Origin: Acanthacorydalis orientalis | Taxonomy: Eukaryota > Arthropoda > Insecta > Megaloptera > Corydalidae | Assembly (NCBI GenBank): GCA_034766995.1 | Contig: CM068315.1 | Span: 36,696,318-36,760,317 of the forward strand | Direction: 5' to 3' | DNA: 64,000 bases | Shown: in pieces, positions 13,855 through 28,031 of the stretch | Layout: each line of letters starts with the position of its first letter | Numbering within the stretch: the stretch's first letter is position 1 | Translations under genes and position numbers: made by a program | Notes under the pieces: model-generated | Database searches by the model: none | Told to the model about the DNA's origin: nothing | Seen by the model: only the letters and a program-made list of their open reading frames with translations

Positions 13855-15762
13855 TGTGTGTTATTGAAATTATGTTTAAGCACTAATTTTGTACGTGTCC
13901 GTACATTTTTTATTTAACTATGATTGTATTCCCATGAGCAGGATGTTAACAACGATTTTTTTTGCAACAATAATTGACGCTAATTGATCATTTTTTACAA
14001 CTGCATTAATAAAAGCAATGAAACAATTTTTCATAAAAATGAACTCTATTAGAATGTGAGAAATGATCAGTGAAATTTTAGAGAAGTAAAATTAAATGAT
14101 TTAAATTTGATTTTTTTACGTTAGAGAACTAAACCGATTATATGTATGCATGCATCTATGTATGAAAATATAATTATATATATATATATATATATATACA
14201 TATACAATCGTTTAAAATTCAGAATTAAATTACGTACAAAAATATATAAGAAAAAATCAATCCCCGAGTAATTAAAATATTGAATAAAAATGTACAGAAA
14301 TATATAATATAAGTTTTCTAAAATAAAATAAATTAAAAATAAATGGAATTTTCAGTGAGATAATGAGATAATTGTTCCTTTTATTTAAGTATTTAATATT
14401 CAATTTATTTCAATATTTAAATTAAAAATTATTTTTTCTAACACTTAAAGACTATGAATTAAATCTGTTTTAATGCTAAAAAATAGCTATTTATTATTAA
14501 TTACAACTGAATGCTTTCATTAAGAAACACAATTTAATTTAAGGTGAAAATGCATTTTTATTTTTATAGGATGAAGAATATACTTGTATTACCTTTTTTT
14601 AATAATCCAATATATTTTATCACAACATATAGACTAAATATTATAGATTATTTTTTATATTCAATATTTTTTCAACAAAAAAGTATAAATTATTCACCAG
14701 TAATAATAATAATTTAATAGCAAACTATATAATTTTCTATGTAATTTAAAATGACGAATGTTTTTATTAAAATAAAATCTGTACTAGAAAATAGATAATT
14801 AAGAAAATATATAACTAAGAAGATTTACCTTTGTTAAGATTTATAACATAAAAATGATAAAAATAAATTTTTACCGGTGAAAATTACAAAATTCGAAAGA
14901 CATTTCTAAAAGATATGTAAAAAAAGAAATACAAAACGTGAGGAAACGACATTTTAATTATCATCCGTCTTGATTTACTACGACAGTGTTGTACGTAAAC
15001 GTTCGTGCCTTTGTCTGATAATGCCATTTCTATAAATTAACTTCATCTCCCTTCATTTAATATTGAATTCTTTCATCAAATAATAAAAGCCATCTTAATA
15101 TTGGACAAAGCATCTGATGATATATATAATTAGAGATCCAACGATTCGTAATAAGTATGACACGTGCACAACTTATCGGTAAATATTAAACGCAGGGTAA
15201 AGTTAGAGCGCGCGTAAGACCGTTTTCTGCACAGTTGATTCGTGTATGCAGTAATTGAGATTTTTAGTGAATGCCATAAAATTCGCGATATTAGGATTCC
15301 CGGTATATAATACCTATAAGTAATTGTCACATACAAAAGGCGTTTCTTGATAGTATGGCTTTATTGCACTAGAGAATTTCTTAAACTTTTAATTAAAACA
15401 CAAGCAGTAATTAAAAAATACTATTCTGTATAGTATAGTTTTATCTTCACTCTTAATGGTTACTTGTACATGCTTATCATACAAAATAATCTACTTTATC
15501 TAAATCTAAGAATTTGTATATTAGTGTAGTGTAAATATTGCTTTTTTAATGACTTCATCTCAACAAAGAATATAACGTTTTCATTAATTTTCTTAGTTTA
15601 TATAATATTCAACAGAATATAAAATTTAATCTTGCTCCATCTATTTTTTAGGTAATATATTTTTATGTTATCACCTTTTTATTAATAAATAAGCGAATAT
15701 TTGTAAATGAATGTGGTAATTAATTTTTAATATGTTCTTTTTTAAGAGACGATCGAAAAATA

Positions 15763-15825
<63 letters not shown>

Positions 15826-17237
15826 TTCTAATAAGGATATAAAATGGACAAGTTTTATATCATGACTTAAAACAATTTAAAATATTAATGCATCGTTCTT
15901 AATTTAATATTTTTTTAATACTTGAATCCAGTTCATTCTCTCTTACTAATTTTTAATGAAAATAAATGTACGTAAACGTTTTTTTTTTGTTTATATTAAA
16001 ACTTTTATATGTTGTGCTCAGTGACCAACAACTAGCAAGTCATCAAATTTTTGATAAAGTAAAAAAGGATTTAACAAAGGATTTAAGGACATAAATATAT
16101 TTTTCATATTACCTGTTTTTATGTTTCATTTATTGTGAAACGTACCAATTAATGCCTTTGTCATTTTAAAGAAAGAAGAGAATCTGATTTAAAAATAATT
16201 TATTCTGATCGACTTCTGAAAAATCTATATATGACTTAAGATATTCAATTCCAGTTTTCAACTGAATTGGTATATATATAGAAACAAAAAATTCCAGATT
16301 ATTTTTATATTTTCATTTCTGAGAATAAAATCAGCATAATATTTATAAACTTTCTTTTCTGTCAAATTTATTTTATTCTGATCGAATTTTCTTAAAGCAT
16401 TCAAAATAATAGTTTTTTTTTAGAAAAAAACATTTTATTTATAAAAATAAATAAATTTATGAAATAATTTTACAGATTTACGAGAAATTGTTATTCCAAA
16501 AAAACTATAGTTATTTTAAAACATTATTTTGAAATGTTTTATGAATACAAAAGTAGAAAATTCAATTCTCCCATCCATCACTGAGATTTTTTTATTTGGT
16601 TTTTATAATATATAAAAGTATATAGTATGAAAATATATAACGTTTATTATTAATTAAAATAAACAAAGATTTTCATAAATAAATACTTCGATTTTTATTT
16701 CAATTTAATACAAAATTGAGTGGAGTTTCTGCGAATAAAGATTTGTACGTTGTTTCAAATTATCTTTTTATAATAGCTAATGAAATTTAATTTTAAAACT
16801 GTCTAAAAAGAGATATTTGCTTTTTAATACTAATATATTGTACTCTACCAATATTAAAACGAACGAAAATTTATTTTTTAACACACCACATAACTGACAA
16901 AAGTAATTCTACTTACTTACTGTCAAGCCATTTTGAATCGTACTTTAAAGTACGTTTAAAGCTGAATTCACGTCGACCTGTTGTCAAATTATGGAGGTCT
17001 GTACGAAAGATCACTGTGTCTGCTTTTGTGAATTCTGCATTTGTGCCTGAATACAGACCGGAAAGATCACCAGGGTTACCACGTTCTACCCATACGGCTG
17101 TTGAATTGTCTGCTGGATCGTACGGACATTTGGCAATTCCCATACCAACACCTGGTACGTACTCATGTCGTGGTAGATGTGTCAAGTTCGACTGTTTATT
17201 TTAAATTGATGATGTTAGTGCGTAGTTCACTAATGTG

Positions 17238-17304
<67 letters not shown>

Positions 17305-18247
17305 CACTACTGCATGAATATATTGAAGCGTTTGATACAATTATTATTCGCAAAAAATGATATACTATATATTCAATTTCTTAGTCATGAACCCCTGATT
17401 GCCGATCTAATGGACTAAATTTCTAGTTATAACTTCTTTTTATTTTGATAAAATTAAACAATTTTCTTTTCGTTAACAAAAAAGATAATCGAAAAATTCC
17501 AAATTAATAACATAATTAAATAAGATTTATAGAATATTATAAATGTTTTTAATTCATTGTATATTAAAATCAATATTAAATATATCGGTATTAATTAAAA
17601 TTTCGAAGTATAAACAAATAGAATCGCATCAAATAATAATTTTTTATAGTATTCATTTTAAAATTACATAAAAATATAACGTATATGTAATAAGAAAATA
17701 TATTCAATTATTATATTAAAATTAATTAATTAACTAGAAAACCTAAATCATTGACTAAATAACCAAAGTAATGTGATAAACTAATATGAAATAGAACTTA
17801 TGCGATATTGATCCTTAACAAAATGGTCCATCTATTTTGTTGTATCATTCAATTACAGTTTAAAAAAATCATTAAAGTTAAATATAATATTAATGAAAAT
17901 AATATAAATATTTGAATATATAACAGTTTTAAAAAACAATCACTTACATATATGACCCAATCTTTTGGATTATGTGCATTTGTTCCACATAAATATAAAC
18001 GACTGCCATCACTCATCGGTTGAATAACTCGGATGTGGTTTCGACAATCAAAATGCTAAAAATCAATTATTATTTTCGATACATCGTAAATTCTCCAGGG
18101 TTGTGTAATGACCCTTTTGATTGGAGTATTTGAAATTATCGTTTATAATTTCAGTAAATAACTTGTTTCTATATTTACATAAATTGTATAAAATTTCACA
18201 AAAAATGATTTTTAGTTCGCATAAATCACAGACATTTATATACATTC

Positions 18248-18284
<37 letters not shown>

Positions 18285-21200
18285 GGTGCGTGTGTATGTA
18301 TTTATGTATGGATATAGGGTATACAAATCATTGAAATGAGACATAACATTAAGGTAAAAGCTCTGCGATAACATATTATTTACAAACCTAGACATACAAA
18401 TCAACAAAATGATGTTATCTATGTAAAATATCATAAATTAACTATGAATGACAGGTATAATAAATCAAATTGTTATATACTTTACTCGCAAATAAAATAA
18501 AAAGCAATGATCGCTTATTGTAAGTTTTATATCTAAAATAAATAATAGTCAAGGATATTTATTTCTGTATACTATAATTATTTGGTATGAAATAACTCTT
18601 ACCTCGCTTTTTCCTTTCGACACACAATTGGCAACATTGCTAGGTTCCAAACTTAACGAATCTCTCTGAAAAGAAAAGATAAAATATTAATATTTATTTA
18701 TTAATAATTTAAAATTGATAATTTATAAAACATATACTTCATTCTACGTAATTATGAATGTGTTTTTACGTTTAATTATATGTTACGGATAAATACTTTA
18801 ATATTATACTTAAATATTTTCTGTGTCCATGAATAATTTAAAAATCCTGTGACTACTTTATAATCTACAAATCTATCAACATACTACAATACTATGTAAT
18901 ATAATCCGGTCTGGAATACTATAAAAATGTTTTATTTTTGCTATTCTTACATTGTTCGTCAACTTATTGTTGCATTGCAGGTGCATACAATGTTTACATC
19001 AGTTATTTTATACAAGTTAAGAAATGACCTAAATTTTTATAACTTTTAAAGTTTCTATTCAGTGTATTTTAACATTATAAAGTAGCTAAATTATCTATTT
19101 ACATTTACATTTTTATATATTTTATTTGCACCCGTACAAAGACAATATTAAAACCATTATTTATGGAGAAATATTGCTCGTAGAAGAACTGTCAATTATT
19201 TATATAAAATTACAATTTAAAACATAAAAAGTAATAAATATTCAAACTTAATTGTTTTGTATTTTTAGTGTCAATATATAAACTATTAAGTATACTGCAA
19301 CAGTTTGCTGCGTTAATGCGGTAAAATCTAGCAGCAGCAACTTGTTAAATTACAAATTTATTAGAAAATGAATATAACGATTTGTTTTCATCTGGAAACT
19401 TTTACTGTTCTATGAAATGAACATTTCCTCTTGTAATTTTACGCCGCTTGTCTCTCTTACGTATAAATTATATCTAATAATGTAACCTAAGAACTCGTTT
19501 TACAGTACAACGTTAAGTACAAAACTTTTGCTGGTAATTGTAAAAGTTACACGGACATTGCTCTGAGTTTCGCCACCATTCTATGGCAATGTTTCGACGT
19601 TTTGGGGTGAAAGTTTACGTTTATTACCAGACGGTGATGAGAACGCGCACCTTAATAGTTCACGGCTTGTATACGTGTATCTTTCATCGTATGATTTATA
19701 ATTATGACTTTTGTATAAACAAAACTTTTACTTGTATATTCTTAAACGATTCTCTTCAAAAATATTACTATATCAATCTTTTTCTTTTATTGTTTTCACT
19801 GCTCATTTTTTCTGTATATTTTCATGTTAACTTTCAGCTCTCCAAACTTTTTATCTCATAAAATACATAGGAAATGATACTACATGTAAAGCACATTAAC
19901 ATAAACTAGAGGAGATATTAAGGGATCTATATGATGTATTTGTAGAAAAATTCTTTAAAATTTCTTTCTATTATATAATTATGATATGAATAATTAAATG
20001 TAAAGTATTAGGAGAAATATTAAATATTGAAGATATTAAATGTATAAAACATTTATTACATTTTTCCAAATTGATTGATAAACTCTGCATCAATTATTAA
20101 ACTACTTTTAGTAATGTTAATCGAATATATTACTATATTTTTCACAAAAATCCTATATTCATAACATATAAACACGCATATCTTTATATTATTTAAATTG
20201 TATAAATTAATAAAAAGTAAATGTTATTTATTTGTACTATTAATGTAAAAAACTGTTATTGAAGAAATGAGCTTAACTAATAAATTAATATATTTTTAAG
20301 AATTTCTTTAATTGATAAGTAAAAAATTTTCAATTTTGATATTAAAACACTCATATTTAATACTTTAAATCATATAAAGTATTTTATAAGTTAATGTACA
20401 TAAATTAAGCATGAGCATATGTAGTGGTTCCCGTAAACTATTTAGAGACATAATTACTAAATACACATATCTATGCCAGTCATGCTCTGGCATGTTGCAA
20501 GCTGGTGACTTGCTGTAAGCAGTTAATTGATAGCATGTACATATCTATTATACAAAATTCAGGCATAGATATGCGAACATTTTTCATACTTCTTATCCAA
20601 TATATGATATTTTATTGAAATTATCAAATTGTAACAATTACAAATAAATTAAATTTTTAAAATATAATTAATGATGTATTCTATATATATATATATATTC
20701 AAATTAATAATAAAGACTTACCTCACAATTTGACTGACTGATGTTACTTAAGTTAAGACGATACATTCTATCCCTGAAACAAAAAACAACAAAAATATAG
20801 TTAAATGATAATATCACTTAAGGTAAATAAATGGATTAATAAAAAAATAATTTGTTTTAAGTGCTTCAAACGAACATTATTCTTTCAGTCATTTTAAAAT
20901 TAGGATTATTATGTTTATAAGGACATGAAAATTAACAACACAATTTTTTACTTGTATGAGAATATAACATACGTTACAGAATTTTTTATATATGAGATTG
21001 GTAGAAAAATAAATGCGATTTATGACTATCAAATTCATATACGTTTTTCTCTTTTTGGATTTTCTTAGCTGTTTCAAGTGGTCCAAAACTATTGGATGAC
21101 TAACGCCTAACTTTTCTGCAAGGTTTCGAATTATTGTGCGTGGTTCTGATTCAATTAACGCCTTCATTTGATCGTAATCAACTCAAGAAAGACGCCAGCC

Positions 21201-22080
21201 ACCTTCATCTTCAAGGCTTTCGTCCCCAGCTTAAAGTTTTTAAAACCACCATTGCACCATATGTTTCCTAACAGTACTCATATCAAAAACAACGTTTAGT
21301 TTACGAGCAGTTTCTTTTGCTTTACCATTCGTTTTGAACTCATAAAAATGCTCTTATTTGCTTCTTTCTATCCTTAATTCAATAACCCAATTTGAACCAA
21401 AATTAATAATGAAAGCAAAGTCGATTTTACCCAAATACAGACCGTAAAATCCACTTTAAAATGATCTTAACATGAACACGATGAAATGACACTTTCACTG
21501 AAAAAATTAATGCGGAATTTAGAAAACAAATACCGCAATTATTTTTCTATCAAGCTAACAATTCTTTTACACATAAAATTAGTCAATTAGATTCTCGATA
21601 TTTCATGACAACAATTTAAATTATCTTAGTCGTAAGTACTGAGTAAATTAATGTTTTCTAAGAATTGGCACTTGAGTGAGCCAACAGAAGTCACTTTTTA
21701 ATATGTGACAAAAACAGATTATAACTCATCTAATTTTCACAATTTATAGATTCAATTCTTGGTTGAATACTCCCATTTATGAATGAAATTGTACCATAAA
21801 CATAATATTAATGTTTCTATCATCTTATTACATTATTAAATATAATTCATTAACTATCAATTTATTTTACAACTGTTTCAATTTTGAAAATAAATTTACT
21901 TTTTGTAGTGAATCTAAAATAGTTGAAAATCAAAAATATTTGTTGCCTTCATTTTAATTAGTTGTACTTATTTTTTTGTTCTTATTTAACAATCAAATCG
22001 TTGTATTTGAAACTAGGAACTGAAAGTTGGATTTTGATTAATAATTAAAATATATTATTTATACTAGTAATAAATATATT

Positions 22081-22143
<63 letters not shown>

Positions 22144-22687
22144 TATGTATATGTCTACTAGAAGACTAAATATCTGCATATTTATTTATTAATTAATAGA
22201 AAATGAATAATTACTAAAAATATATTAATTAATTATACAATTATAAAAAAATAGTTATTAATTACTTATAATTTATTAATTAATTATAAATATTAATTAT
22301 ATTAATTATTAAATATATTATCTGATGTTTTTATCCGAATAATAAAAATATCCAATACTGAAAATGTTTTATCAGTTTAAATTTCACGTCATAGATTTGT
22401 TTGTAGTAAAAATAAACACTAAAACATAAGTTGTAATTTCCAACATGTTTATATATATATAATAATCACAAGATAACTATTATGTTGCAATTTATTAGCA
22501 AATAATATTGTGTACACAAATTCAACTTCTCTAATTACTTATTTTCTCTATGTTAACATATAAATATTTATTTACAATTTACCATTGCAAATACAAGGAT
22601 TTTAATTTTATACATTGTTAATTATAGCACATATTAAATCAACAATATTATTCATCTAACTTGTACAAATATCATATACAAGCATGA

Positions 22688-22774
<87 letters not shown>

Positions 22775-23171
22775 TATACTGTCTAATCTTTTAAAAAAAG
22801 ATTTTTTAAAAGCTTAAATATTTTTTGTAGTTTTCATAAATAGTCACTATTCTTATTAGGCATTGGCTTATACCAGTTAACTCGTACGCCAGCAAAATGG
22901 AATTCCTCAGTGATCCTAGGTCGTCTCTAGTTTTGATGTTTTATATATAATAACATTATTTGATGAATATTAAATAACATAGATCATTTTGTAATATATT
23001 GTAAAATATGCTCTATTTAAACAAAAAACGGAAACCTGGCATACCTTCATTGGCACGGGGACAATTAACAAACATGTATATTTAATTAATATTAAATTCA
23101 ATAATATTCCTATTTCTGTTATTATTTTCCATAATTTATGTACATATATACATATACATATATACATACAC

Positions 23172-23208
<37 letters not shown>

Positions 23209-24421
23209 TACTTGTATATATACAGAGGAACCAAAAATGTAGACACTTTAATAGACGTTATTGACAAAACAGACAAAATTGACAATAAAATGATGTTTTT
23301 ATATAAAAACACTGAAATAGAATGAATAGAGAATATTTATGGTGATGAATAGTATATATTTACAATAAATTTTAATATAAACAGTATATTTCACCTTCGT
23401 ACTTAATATGAACCAAACATTTAATAAAAATTTCGAAAGTCATTAATAACTTTTCAGTAGTTTTCAGGTATTCATTCTTTTTTTATATTAAATAAAATAA
23501 GATGGAAGCCTTCTGCACATTCATTGATAGGTACAAAATATTTATTTGTAATTTTATATTCAAAATATTAACCCTTAACCTTTGAATTAATATGCATATA
23601 TATATATATATATATATGCTAGTTGAAATTTTTAAAGTACTTATAGCCATTATTTTACCTGCAATAACAATTGTGTACGTGCGGTTTTTTTCTTAAAAGA
23701 CAAAAATGTTTATTTTTATAACCTAATAATTATATGAAAACTGTTCATTTTCTTTTAAATTTTAATCTCAAAAACTAACAAAAACGTCTCTTTACTTAAA
23801 AGTTATATCGTATCCATATTTGATTTCAATCTTAGAATGATTTAATATACATTACTATGTTCCTGTTATAAATTTTGACAGGTTAGTATATAAAGTTGTA
23901 GTTTACCGACCGTAGAACATATTTTATTACATAAAAGCACATCCGTTTTATTGAAATATTATATACTAGCCATATTTTATGGATCGTAAATTTAGTGACA
24001 CCAGTATGTTGGCCCTGGATAATTTCTTGCTTTCCGATTTAATATTATTAATTTTCTTCGAAGACACGAAACCGAAATTAACGATAATGTATTTTCATCA
24101 AATTGATAAACAATAACTCATAATGTTTATGTGTAAAATGTATTCAGTGTTTATTATTATTATTACATATATATATAAACAAGATTATTATTATCAAGAA
24201 TAAAATTTCTATTGTAAAATTATAAAAAAAATATTTTTTATATAATTAATACTTACATCGCCCCAACAAATAGTGATTCCCTCTTTGGGTCGAGTAAAAA
24301 TGTTCTGTAGTACATTTTTCCACATGCAAATTCCCGAACGTGATCTGAAACAGAAAAAAAAATGTCAAGATTGCTATTGACATTAACATATAAACATATT
24401 ATACACACACACACATACACA

Positions 24422-24511
<90 letters not shown>

Positions 24512-26524
24512 TACATAGATACATAAATTTATATAGATAGATATATAGATTTATTTAACATTACCTTTTTTTTTTAAAAAAATCTTCTAATTATGTTATA
24601 ATAATAGAGTTAAACAATATAGAATTAAACAATATGGAAATAACTTGACTATATTAGATTTCCTCTCATACACATATTTCATGATTGTAAGATATAAACA
24701 ATTTTATATGTAGACAAATCGAAGAAAACAGGCACTTTATTAACATGGCTTCGTTTTTCAGATTTATAAAAAGTATACAATAATTATAATACCACTTATA
24801 ACAAATGTTATAAATAAAAGTACGTTTTTTTTTTTAAAAAAAAAAACAAAAAATAAATCAATAATATCAAAATTATTATAGATAAAATATAGCATGGAGA
24901 AGAGGTTTAATAAAATACAACAAGGATATACTTTTTCACAAACAAAAACTTATCGAAACTCTAAGTACATAATAAATAAGTTTTTTTTTTATTTATTATA
25001 CATTTGTTTGTTATTCAAACTACATTTTTATATATATTTACAAACACATGTGTATATATATATATATATATATGTATAGTGTGTATATACGTATAAAGAA
25101 ATATGCATTTTTATGTTTACGTTTCATAAAATATAAATAAGGATATAACTAGCTTAGGGAGATAGATATAACATCCTTAGAGATATACATGCGGTTGTGA
25201 AATATATCTTCGATACAAAAAAACGAAGTATATGTATCATGTGCCAAAATAATTTATTATTATACTTTAATCCAACAAATGTTTTTTTTTTAAAAAAAAT
25301 AAACACTAATTAAATATATGTTCATCAATTTTATTTTAGATAATAAGATACATCTTTTACGATGCAAACTATATAAAAATGTTAAATTCATATTGTTTTT
25401 AAATAAATGGTAAATATTTTAAAGAATTAAAATCTATAAAAATATAATTGAACAAATAATATACAATATTTTTTTCATAAAACGGAAAATATAAAATTCA
25501 GAAAAGTTATTCACAAATAAATTTTTATTTCTTTATATTTTTGAATGTATAAATTGTCGAATTTTTTATTAATTTTTTTTTAATTATTGTAATTGGTCTT
25601 ATTATTTTAAACATATTATATTTTAATTATTCTTTTAAATTACTTCTAATATAACCAAAAAAAAAATATGTTAATACTCGTATTAATTTCCTGTTGATTA
25701 TTAAAAAACAATAATAATAAATATTATTTTCACTTGACCACTGTTTAAAAATGATGCATGAATGTATATAACAGAAAAAAATGTTTAATTATTCAATAAA
25801 ATATAATATTAAAAGAAAATTAATGTAATAAATATTTAAATAAAACATATTTATTATAAATATGTTATCTGAAACGTAAAAAAAAAATAAAATCCGATAT
25901 AAGTGTTCTCTGTTTCTTAATATTCCGTATGCACGACAATAACGATAATTTAATTATTAGAAGCAAACGAGTAGAAAAAATACTTTTGTTTTAGATTCGC
26001 AACATTCTACGGACAAATAATCTGAAGTCATCTTCGGTGCCTCCAGAAATCACATAAAAGTGGCTCTAGTGATCGTATAAGAACACACAACACAATTCGG
26101 AGTAATATCCGCACCATTGGTTTTTATTTCCATTCATGACTGGATTCCACAGTCTGTGTGCTTTGGCATAATATTATCGTTGTTGGAATTAATGACCGAC
26201 TACGTTCGAGCTTTTATCTATTTCAATAGTTTTTTTGTGCTTTATTTAGTTTTCAAAAGTGTGCTGCAGGAAGCTGTTCTGTTTCTTAACTTAGTTTTCT
26301 CGGTTTCTTTTATTGTTCTTGTTTTTGTAGCTGCAGTTTATAACAATGAATAATAGAATACAATATACTTCAATAGTATGTTTATTTTTTCCGAATTTAA
26401 TATACTATTTTGTCTTATTTCTTTTTAGGGTTCTTAATTGATTTTAGATGTATGTTAATAAAATAATTCTCATTGTCTTCAGGTAAATTCGTAACTGTTT
26501 ATTTTTTATTCATAATACACACAT

Positions 26525-26575
<51 letters not shown>

Positions 26576-27440
26576 CTTTGTAACGTTTTGTATTTCTGTT
26601 TCTTTTATTTCAATTTTCTTCGGGCAGTTAGACATATTTCGTGTTGTTCAATGTGTTTATCTAGGCCAGCTTATCAGCAAAGATGAATCATTCATTGAAG
26701 ACGTAAACAGGATAATAAAAATGGGATATAGCGCATTTGGACGAGACACCTCGATATTTAAATCAAAAATCTCACTTTGTTTGAAAAAAAAGTTTTTAAT
26801 CTATGTATACTACCAGTCTTTACCTATAGCAGCGAAACATGGGTTCATAACGCCATAACCATTCAGAGCTCCAAACAATGCAGAGAGTAGTATGGAAAGA
26901 TGAATGCTAGGAATAAAAAGAAGAGATAGGAAAAGAATAGAATCGATACGAAAACAGATAGGATCCACAGATGTAATAAGAAGCGTAACCAGTCTGAAAT
27001 GGAAATGGTCGGGGCATGTTGAAAGAAAGGAAAACAACCGATGGACAAAAGATATTATTAACTAGAAACCAAGGAACATAAACAGATCAAGAAAGAGACC
27101 GATGAATGGTGGGATAAGGAAATTAAAAATCAGAGGAAAAGACAAGTATTCAATCGTACAAAATGGAAAATCATGGATCAGGGCTTTATCCAGCAGTGGA
27201 CTGACAGAGGCTGATGATAATAATATAGATACATGTTTATGTATATATTTATACACACATATGTTTTAATAAATAAATAGTTGGTGGTTATTACGATTTT
27301 CTTATTTTTATTTCTACAATATTATAAGATTGATATATTCTGTGTATATAATGAATGATACATTCCATATATATATCTGTGACATTTTATTACATCAGTG
27401 ATTGATATGACAACTACTAAAGAAACGTTAAAAGAATAAG

Positions 27441-27496
<56 letters not shown>

Positions 27497-27976
27497 TAGA
27501 TAGATATGTATGTATGTATATCATTCTACATTCATTTTAAAAAGTGTTTTTTAAATAAAATAACATTTTATAAAAATATAGCGTATTAAAAAAATTCCAT
27601 TATATCAAATCTTATCAATATTAGAAATAATAGCATTAGATGATGTTTAAGTCTATTTTTTATATACACGTACACAAAACCTTACACACATGCACATACG
27701 TACGTCTCTTTATGATTAATGTATTTTTAATATTTTGTTATAAAAGATTTTATTATTCATAATATGTCTTTAATGTGAAAATTTAAATGAGATTTTAAAT
27801 CAAAATACAATATTCGTATTCAATCACAAAAGCTTATAACACATATACAAAAATTGTACTTGCAAAAAAGCCACCGCCATTGATACTACGACGATAATTC
27901 AAAATATCCATACGAATGAAATAATGTGTTCATATAAACCAAAAGTGTTATACATACATATATACATACACACATT

Positions 27977-28031
<55 letters not shown>

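Larger units (their letters stand above)
12949..16920 (-). other. Sema2a intron 6
   Basis: 4.0 kb with (AT)n arrays at 13048-13083 and 15766-15824, a perfect compound-microsatellite palindrome at 13799-13854 and a less A+T-rich island at about 14940-15350. Confidence 0.85.
20774..24256 (-). other. Sema2a intron 2
   Basis: 3.5 kb, holding mariner derivative B at the 3' side and (AT)n arrays at 22084, 22690, 22732, 23175 and 23595. The segment 23222-23260 (GAACCAAAAATGTAGACACT) resembles a transposon end but has no partner that I could find. Confidence 0.85.

Noticed and set aside
17016..17304. Plus-strand frames over exon 6
   Set aside because: Antisense shadows of the sema exon extended through an (AT)n array.
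23222..23260. Possible transposon terminus AACCAAAAATGTAGACACTT
   Set aside because: It resembles Tc1-type ends, but no matching inverted copy or transposase remnant was found nearby.
26810..27256. Minus-strand open frames of 60-75 codons
   Set aside because: Antisense to the RTE reverse-transcriptase fragment, which has clear motifs on the plus strand.
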